Assembly (NCBI GenBank): GCA_946887025.1
Contig: CAMPJY010000090.1
Span: forward strand, 1-11,169
Length of the DNA stretch: 11,169 bases
Source of the DNA: an uncultured Salinimicrobium sp.
Lineage (GTDB): Bacteria; Bacteroidota; Bacteroidia; Flavobacteriales; Flavobacteriaceae
Reading direction: 5' to 3'
Position 1 is the first letter of the stretch, and each line of letters opens with the position of its first letter. Below the pieces are notes generated by a model, which was not told the DNA's origin, searched no databases, and saw nothing but the letters and a program-made list of their open reading frames with translations. Shown here in pieces: positions 6,982 to 11,169 of the stretch. The translations under genes and the position numbers were made by a program.

Positions 6982-7011
6982 TTTGTTTAGGTTGCCATTT
7001 TAGTACCTTTG
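6982..7011 (+). promoter_or_regulatory. Two-box Bacteroidota promoter (TTTG - 18 - TACCTTTG) for the 484-residue protein gene
   Basis: TTTG at 6982-6985 and TACCTTTG at 7004-7011 are separated by 18 bases, which fits the -33/-7 arrangement of Bacteroidota housekeeping promoters. This is the best promoter in the window. The ATG of the downstream gene lies 40 bases after the -7 box. The minus-strand -7 box at 6964-6971 lies only about 10 bases from this -33 box, so the two divergent promoters are packed side by side. Confidence 0.65.
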
Positions 7012-7051
7012 ATGATGGCTTTTTAGGAGCCTGCCTTATAAAAAATCAGCT

Positions 7052-8506
7052 ATGCCAATAACCATTATGGGGGATCGTGAATTTGAAAACATCCCTTCTA
7101 TAAAAAGTAAAGCTTTACGAATTAACCTGAACGAAAATATCTACGGCACCTTTTCTGAAATAGGAGCAGGACAGGAAACAGTTCGTAATTTTTTTAGGGC
7201 TGGAGGGGCTTCCGGTACCATAGCAAAAGCTATGAGCGCCTATGATAAGGATTTCAGTGATGCCATCTATGGGGTCGAATCCGATCGGCGATATGTAACC
7301 GAGGAACGCCTTATTAAAATGCTTACCCACGAAATGAATCTGATTGAACAGAGGATTTCAAGGGAAAAACATCCAAATAAATTATTTTTCAGTTTTGCCA
7401 ATACTGTGGCAACCATTGATTTTGCCAAACAGTATAAGGGACATGGATGGGTTGGAATAAAATATCAGGTTCATCCGGAGGAAGATTATAATGAGATTAT
7501 CCTTCACGTACGGTTTCATGAAAATGACGCCAGGCTTCAGCAAAACACCCTGGGGATCCTGGGGGTGAATTTAATTTATGGGGCCTACTATAAATATGAC
7601 AATCCTAAGAAATTGCTGCGCTATCTTTATGATCATATTGATAAGGATCAAATCGAGATCGATACCATAAATTTTTCCGGGCCACGCTTCGAAAAGGTAG
7701 ATAATCGTCTGATGAGTTTACAGCTGGTTAAAAACGGAATGACGGAGGCCGTTATGTTTGCACCCGATGGAAACAACGTTCTTCCTGCTAAAATTCTTTA
7801 TAAAAAGAATATTCTTGCTCTAAGGGGAAGCTTTCGTCCGGTGACCAAGGTCAATATGGATATGTATAAACAATCCCTGGAGCTGTTCCTTAAAGAAAAC
7901 AAAGTATCAAAGGAAAATACAGAGGTTATTTTTGAAATTACGCTATCCAATCTCAGGGCCGAAGGAGAAATTGATGAACGGGACTTTATGGACCGTGCAG
8001 AGCTGCTTTGTTCCCTAGGCCAGACTGTTATGATTTCCAATTTTCAGGAATATTACAAGGTAGTAGAATATTTCTCCCGTTACACAAAAGAACGTATGGG
8101 ACTGGCTATGGGAGTCAACAATCTCGTGGATATTTTCGACGAAAAATATTACCGACATCTCAGCGGCGGAATTCTTGAGGCCTTCGGGAAATTATTTTTT
8201 AAGGACCTCAAAGTTTACCTGTATCCTCTGAAAGACCAGGAATCCGGAGAGATATTTACCAGCGAAAACCTGAAAGTTCACCCTCGTATGAAAGAGTTGT
8301 ACAAATTCTTTAAATACAACGGTAAGGTCGTGGATATCAGAGATTATGATCCAACGATTCTTGATATTTATTCAAGGGAGGTATTGCAAATGATTGCTGA
8401 TGGAAAACCGGGATGGGAAGAAATGTTACCTGAAAAAACAACTGAAATGATCAAACAATTCAATCTCTTTAGCTACAGGAAGGAACAGGCTATAGAGAAG
8501 GCCTAG
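7052..8506 (+). CDS. Large soluble conserved protein of unknown function
   Basis: The 484-residue protein has no signal peptide or membrane segment and should be cytoplasmic. A glycine-rich block near the N-terminus (EIGAGQETVRNFFRAGGASG, residues 36-55) is followed by SAYDKDFSDAIYG (62-74). RGSFRPVT (258-265) lies mid-protein, and the C-terminal half is rich in charged and aromatic residues. I recall similar full-length proteins in Bacteroidota and cyanobacteria under automatic names such as nicotinate-nucleotide adenylyltransferase or TonB-dependent receptor. Neither fits: there is no nucleotidyltransferase GxxxPxHxGH or ISSTxxR motif, no beta-barrel and no TonB box. The function is unknown. 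It has its own strong-looking promoter and appears monocistronic, since the next gene follows after 151 bases. ATG 7052 is the only ATG before the in-frame TGA at 7013-7015. An AGGAG at 7025-7029 is too far upstream to act as its ribosome-binding site. Confidence 0.85.
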   Translation: MPITIMGDREFENIPSIKSKALRINLNENIYGTFSEIGAGQETVRNFFRAGGASGTIAKAMSAYDKDFSDAIYGVESDRRYVTEERLIKMLTHEMNLIEQRISREKHPNKLFFSFANTVATIDFAKQYKGHGWVGIKYQVHPEEDYNEIILHVRFHENDARLQQNTLGILGVNLIYGAYYKYDNPKKLLRYLYDHIDKDQIEIDTINFSGPRFEKVDNRLMSLQLVKNGMTEAVMFAPDGNNVLPAKILYKKNILALRGSFRPVTKVNMDMYKQSLELFLKENKVSKENTEVIFEITLSNLRAEGEIDERDFMDRAELLCSLGQTVMISNFQEYYKVVEYFSRYTKERMGLAMGVNNLVDIFDEKYYRHLSGGILEAFGKLFFKDLKVYLYPLKDQESGEIFTSENLKVHPRMKELYKFFKYNGKVVDIRDYDPTILDIYSREVLQMIADGKPGWEEMLPEKTTEMIKQFNLFSYRKEQAIEKA

Positions 8507-8657
8507 AAATTTTTTAGGAAACTAGCAGTATATCCTGTGTTTTTGCACGTTTAATGCACCTCTTTTTAAGAGAAATTCCTATACATATATTTAAGAAAAG
8601 TTAAACTGACTTGGTTAAAGGATAAAATCTTCGAGATTTAAATCAAAATTCCAAGTA
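8507..8657. other. 151-base intergenic region, no gene seen
   Basis: This gap is AT-rich. It contains a perfect but short inverted repeat, CTCTT-TTT-AAGAG, and a TGCAC direct repeat (TGCACGTTTAATGCAC). The hairpin has no T-run after it, so I do not call it a terminator. No full TAnnTTTG box precedes the ATG at 8658. The promoter of the PAP2 gene is therefore not identified. Confidence 0.4.
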
Positions 8658-9473
8658 ATGTTTAGATATATAGTCTTCCTTTTATTTTTTCTATGCTTTT
8701 CCCTTACCCAGGCCCAAACAACTTTTAATCCCGAAAACGATTCACCATATGAATTGAATTGGGCTGTCGATGGTCCATACCTCGGTGCAAGTATTGGATT
8801 GAATGTTTTAGGACTTAAACTTATAAAGGATAAAGATCCGCTGACAGAGGAATATTTGAACACGCTTTCAAAAGATGATGTTTTTATTATTGATCGATGG
8901 TCTGCTGGGAATTATTCAAGTAATGCTGATGAGTTGAGCTATTATCCATTTTATGGTTCCTTTGCACTCCCCATATTATTCCTTATAAATGAGAACGAAA
9001 GAAATCATTTCGGCCAAATTTCAGTGATGTATATCGAATCAATGGCTACAGCGGGAGCTTTATTTACATTGACGGCTGGACTGGTACAAAGGAGCCGTCC
9101 TCTGGTATATAATACCGAATTACCCCTTGAAGAACGAATTGACAATGATGCCCAACGCTCTTTTATTGCCGGACATGTGGCTGCAACAGGCGCTGCCACT
9201 TTTTTCTTTGCAAAAGTTTTTAATGACTTTAATCCTGATTCATGGGCCGGGCCATACGTCTGGGCCGCAGCTGCAATTATACCAGCCTGGGTGGGGTATT
9301 TAAGGATTGAGGCAGGAAAACATTTTTTGACGGATAGCCTTCTTGGGTATGGGGCGGGAGCTCTCAGCGGAATTCTCATTCCTGAATTACACAAGAAAGA
9401 AAATGAGAATATAAGCCTTACCCCCTTCTATGGTACGTATTACAAAGGGATCAGCATTAATTATACTTTTTAG
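8658..9473 (+). CDS. Secreted/periplasmic PAP2-superfamily phosphatase with altered motifs
   Basis: The 271-residue protein has a signal peptide (about 1-20, cleavage near TQA-Q), further hydrophobic helices and PAP2 motifs in order. Motif 3 is perfect: R216-IEA-G-K-H222-FLT-D226 (RxxxGxHxxxD), containing the nucleophilic histidine. Motif 2, normally PSGH, reads S168-F-I-A-G-H173, so the acid/base histidine is kept but Pro and Ser are changed. Motif 1, normally KxxxxxxRP, keeps R147-P148 but has Ala140 at the lysine position. PAP2 enzymes remove phosphate from lipids such as phosphatidate or undecaprenyl pyrophosphate. The changes make activity or substrate uncertain, though the catalytic His pair, Arg and Asp remain. 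The C-terminal stretch (about 251-271, ending SINYTF) looks like an outer-membrane-type beta strand pair with a terminal Phe, unusual for a plain membrane phosphatase. It is followed after 83 bases by the carboxypeptidase gene. Confidence 0.83.
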   Translation: MFRYIVFLLFFLCFSLTQAQTTFNPENDSPYELNWAVDGPYLGASIGLNVLGLKLIKDKDPLTEEYLNTLSKDDVFIIDRWSAGNYSSNADELSYYPFYGSFALPILFLINENERNHFGQISVMYIESMATAGALFTLTAGLVQRSRPLVYNTELPLEERIDNDAQRSFIAGHVAATGAATFFFAKVFNDFNPDSWAGPYVWAAAAIIPAWVGYLRIEAGKHFLTDSLLGYGAGALSGILIPELHKKENENISLTPFYGTYYKGISINYTF

Positions 9474-9529
9474 TAGTACACCGGAGGTCTGTAAACCACA
9501 TTTCCCACAGTTTGTATAATTTTCTTTAT

Positions 9530-9553
9530 TTTTAGCTTCTTAACCAGCTAAAA
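9530..9553 (+). repeat. Perfect 7-bp inverted repeat just before the carboxypeptidase start codon
   Basis: TTTTAGC (9530-9536) and GCTAAAA (9547-9553) form a 7-bp stem with a 10-base loop and end three bases before ATG 9557. It could be an operator or a leader hairpin affecting translation initiation. It has no terminator T-run in the downstream direction. It is AT-rich, so chance occurrence is possible. Confidence 0.35.
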
Positions 9554-9556
9554 CAA

Positions 9557-11047
9557 ATGAGAAAAATTACTTTCCTACTCCCCCTGTTCCTATTTTGCTA
9601 TTCAATAGTCAATGCTCAGGACCTTAAAATACCTAAAGACACCCTAATAACCACTGATCATACTGTTACCATTAAAGGAGAACGGATATCATATTCTGCC
9701 ACTGCCGGGATGCAGCCCGTCTGGAATTCAGAAGGGGAGGTCATCGCTTCTTTATTCTACACCTATTATAAAAGAAATGGGATCAATGACAGGTCAAAAA
9801 GACCTTTAGTGATTTCTTTTAATGGAGGCCCCGGATCAGCCTCTGTGTGGATGCATATTGCATATACTGGGCCCAGAGTCTTAAAAATTGATGATGAAGG
9901 ATACCCTCTTCAGCCGTACGGAGTAAAGGAGAATCCGCACTCCATTCTGGATATTGCTGACATTGTTTATGTCAATCCTGTCAACACCGGTTTCTCCAGG
10001 ATTATTGAACCGAATGGGGACGAAAAAAGGGACCGGGATCAGTTTTTCGGTGTCAATGAGGACATAGAATACCTGGCAGAATGGATAAATACTTTTGTCA
10101 CCAGGAATGATCGTTGGCTGTCCCCAAAATATTTGATTGGGGAAAGTTATGGAACAACCAGGGTATCAGGCCTTGCATTGGAATTACAAAACAGTCAATG
10201 GATGTATCTCAATGGGGTTATTCTTGTTTCTCCCACTGAGATAGGAATTGAACGGGACGGGCCGGTGGAAATTGCCAACCGTCTCCCCTACTTTGCTGCA
10301 GCTGCCTGGTACCATAAAGTCCTGCCTCCGGCACTACAGAACCAGGACCTGGAGGAGTTCCTTCCAGAGGTAGAAAAATATGCAATTAATGAACTTTTAC
10401 CTGCCTTGGCAATGGGAGGCTTCCTGGAACCTGAGAAACGGGAGAATATCGCCTCTAAAATGGCCTTTTATTCAGGAATTTCAAAAGAGGTGTTTTTACA
10501 GCACAATCTGGAAGTTCCTTTTGGATACTTCTGGAAGGAGCTTTTGAGAGATGAGGGATATACGGTTGGCAGACTGGATTCCAGGTATCTTGGAATGGAC
10601 AGGAAGGTTGCGGGGGATTATCCTGATTACAGCGCTGAACTCACCTCCTGGTTACATTCCTTTACTCCCGCTATTAATCACTACTTAAGGAATGATTTGA
10701 ATTTTGAAACGGATCTGACCTATTACATGTTTGGACCCGTACATCCGTGGGACAGGTCTCGCAATAATACAGGGGAAAATTTGCGTCAGGCGATGGCTCA
10801 AAATCCTAACCTGGATGTTTTAATCCAAAGTGGATATTTCGACGGGGGAACCACTTATTTTAACGCTAAGTATTCCATGTGGCAACTCGATCCCAGCGGA
10901 AAAATGAAGGACAGGATAAGTTTTAAAGGCTATCACAGTGGCCATATGATGTACCTGAGAAGTGAAGACCTTAAAAATGCGAATGACGATATTCGGGATT
11001 TCATTCAAAATAATCTGCCACAGGAAGGAGAACCTGCAAAGTATTAA
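9557..11047 (+). CDS. Secreted serine carboxypeptidase-like protein (peptidase family S10)
   Basis: The 496-residue product has a signal peptide (about 1-21, ending NAQ) and an S10 alpha/beta-hydrolase domain. Visible motifs are the oxyanion segment FNGGPGSASVW (88-98), VYVNPVNTGFS (137-147), the nucleophile IGESYGTTR with S197, the acid D429 in SGYFDGGTTY, and the histidine H463 in YHSGHMMY. The Ser-Asp-His triad is thus complete, and the length fits the family. S10 enzymes remove C-terminal amino acids, usually at acidic pH. In a flavobacterium this suggests peptide scavenging in the periplasm or at the cell surface. There is no C-terminal type IX sorting domain, so periplasmic location is more likely than export through that route. 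It lies 83 bases after the PAP2 gene on the same strand and is followed by a strong intrinsic terminator. Co-transcription with PAP2 is possible but unproven. Confidence 0.92.
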   Translation: MRKITFLLPLFLFCYSIVNAQDLKIPKDTLITTDHTVTIKGERISYSATAGMQPVWNSEGEVIASLFYTYYKRNGINDRSKRPLVISFNGGPGSASVWMHIAYTGPRVLKIDDEGYPLQPYGVKENPHSILDIADIVYVNPVNTGFSRIIEPNGDEKRDRDQFFGVNEDIEYLAEWINTFVTRNDRWLSPKYLIGESYGTTRVSGLALELQNSQWMYLNGVILVSPTEIGIERDGPVEIANRLPYFAAAAWYHKVLPPALQNQDLEEFLPEVEKYAINELLPALAMGGFLEPEKRENIASKMAFYSGISKEVFLQHNLEVPFGYFWKELLRDEGYTVGRLDSRYLGMDRKVAGDYPDYSAELTSWLHSFTPAINHYLRNDLNFETDLTYYMFGPVHPWDRSRNNTGENLRQAMAQNPNLDVLIQSGYFDGGTTYFNAKYSMWQLDPSGKMKDRISFKGYHSGHMMYLRSEDLKNANDDIRDFIQNNLPQEGEPAKY

Positions 11048-11067
11048 ACAATCATATTGTGTAAAAC

Positions 11068-11106
11068 AAAAGGTCTCATGGTTACTTACTATGAGGCCTT
11101 TTTTTT
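11068..11106 (+). terminator. Strong intrinsic terminator after the carboxypeptidase gene
   Basis: The 5' arm AAAAGGTCTCAT (11068-11079) pairs with ATGAGGCCTTTT (11091-11102) in a 12-bp stem containing one G-U pair, with an 11-base loop. It is followed by a T-run to 11106. It lies 20 bases after the stop codon at 11047. The A-rich 5' flank and T-run would also allow some function on the other strand. Confidence 0.88.
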
Positions 11107-11169
11107 GTCTTGCGCGTAATTATATCTTTTTTAACTGAACTTCCTAAAGTATTCTATAAAGACATTGTA
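11107..11169. other. Intergenic end of window with a weak -7-like box
   Basis: No coding sequence is visible in these last 63 bases. TATCTTTT at 11123-11130 matches seven of eight positions of TAnnTTTG, with a TTTG at 11104-11107 only 15 bases upstream, inside the terminator T-run. It may belong to a gene beyond the window. Confidence 0.2.

Noticed and set aside
8550..8580. CTCTT-TTT-AAGAG hairpin as a terminator after the 484-residue protein gene
   Set aside because: The stem is only 5 bp with a 3-base loop, and the following bases are AAATTCC rather than a T-run.
8615..8863. Minus-strand 82-codon frame crossing the upstream region and start of the PAP2 gene
   Set aside because: It is mostly antisense to the PAP2 signal peptide and N-terminus. 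The product is Ser/Lys-rich without domain features, and no promoter is visible for it.
9005..9394. A 129-codon open frame on the minus strand inside the PAP2 gene
   Set aside because: It lies wholly opposite a well-supported gene with intact PAP2 motifs and gives a low-complexity Ala/Pro-rich product with no recognisable domain. It is a shadow frame.
1..11169. Mobile element, defence island, CRISPR or biosynthetic gene cluster
   Set aside because: I found no transposase, integrase, direct-repeat array, toxin-antitoxin pair, tRNA or cluster of assembly-line enzymes. Genes are of ordinary chromosomal type with even codon and base usage.

Overview
The window looks like the chromosome of a marine-type flavobacterium (Bacteroidota, Flavobacteriaceae; the Gramella/Salegentibacter/Zunongwangia group is a guess from protein resemblance). 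Support comes from the moderately AT-rich sequence, a BatA-type von Willebrand protein, a Tic20-like DUF4870 protein, signal peptides ending in AQ, and several copies of the Bacteroidota -7 promoter element TAnnTTTG in place of sigma70-type -10 boxes. Shine-Dalgarno sequences are largely absent, as expected for this phylum. I saw no mobile element, tRNA, rRNA, CRISPR array or phage gene. No gene-free stretch exceeds about 150 bases.

Layout. Positions 1-91 hold the last 29 codons of a TIGR02757 (DUF2400)-type gene. A plus-strand series follows: a soluble GAF-histidine kinase (211-1395); a BatA/VWA membrane protein (1432-3360) overlapping by 4 nt a dihydroorotase-family protein (3357-4610); and a small DUF4870 membrane protein (4702-5028) abutting an alpha/beta-hydrolase (5029-5688). 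The hydrolase meets a minus-strand pair head-on with no spacer. That pair is a PhnP-like metallo-beta-lactamase-fold hydrolase (6947-6186, TTG start) and a membrane-anchored coiled-coil protein (6186-5689). From a divergent promoter region at 6948-7051, a 484-residue soluble protein of unknown function is read rightwards (7052-8506). Two secreted enzymes follow: a PAP2-type phosphatase (8658-9473) and a serine carypeptidase-type S10 enzyme, i.e. a serine carboxypeptidase (9557-11047). A clear intrinsic terminator closes the region at 11068-11106.

How the genes work together. Most look like ordinary chromosomal genes in short transcription units; I see no defence, secretion or biosynthetic cluster. 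Two items stand out. The dihydroorotase-like protein has lost all four histidine metal ligands and most substrate contacts of its family, yet is translationally coupled to the VWA protein. The 484-residue protein is large and well formed but carries no motif that I can tie to a function. These are the best leads for undescribed biology; neither is proof of a new system.
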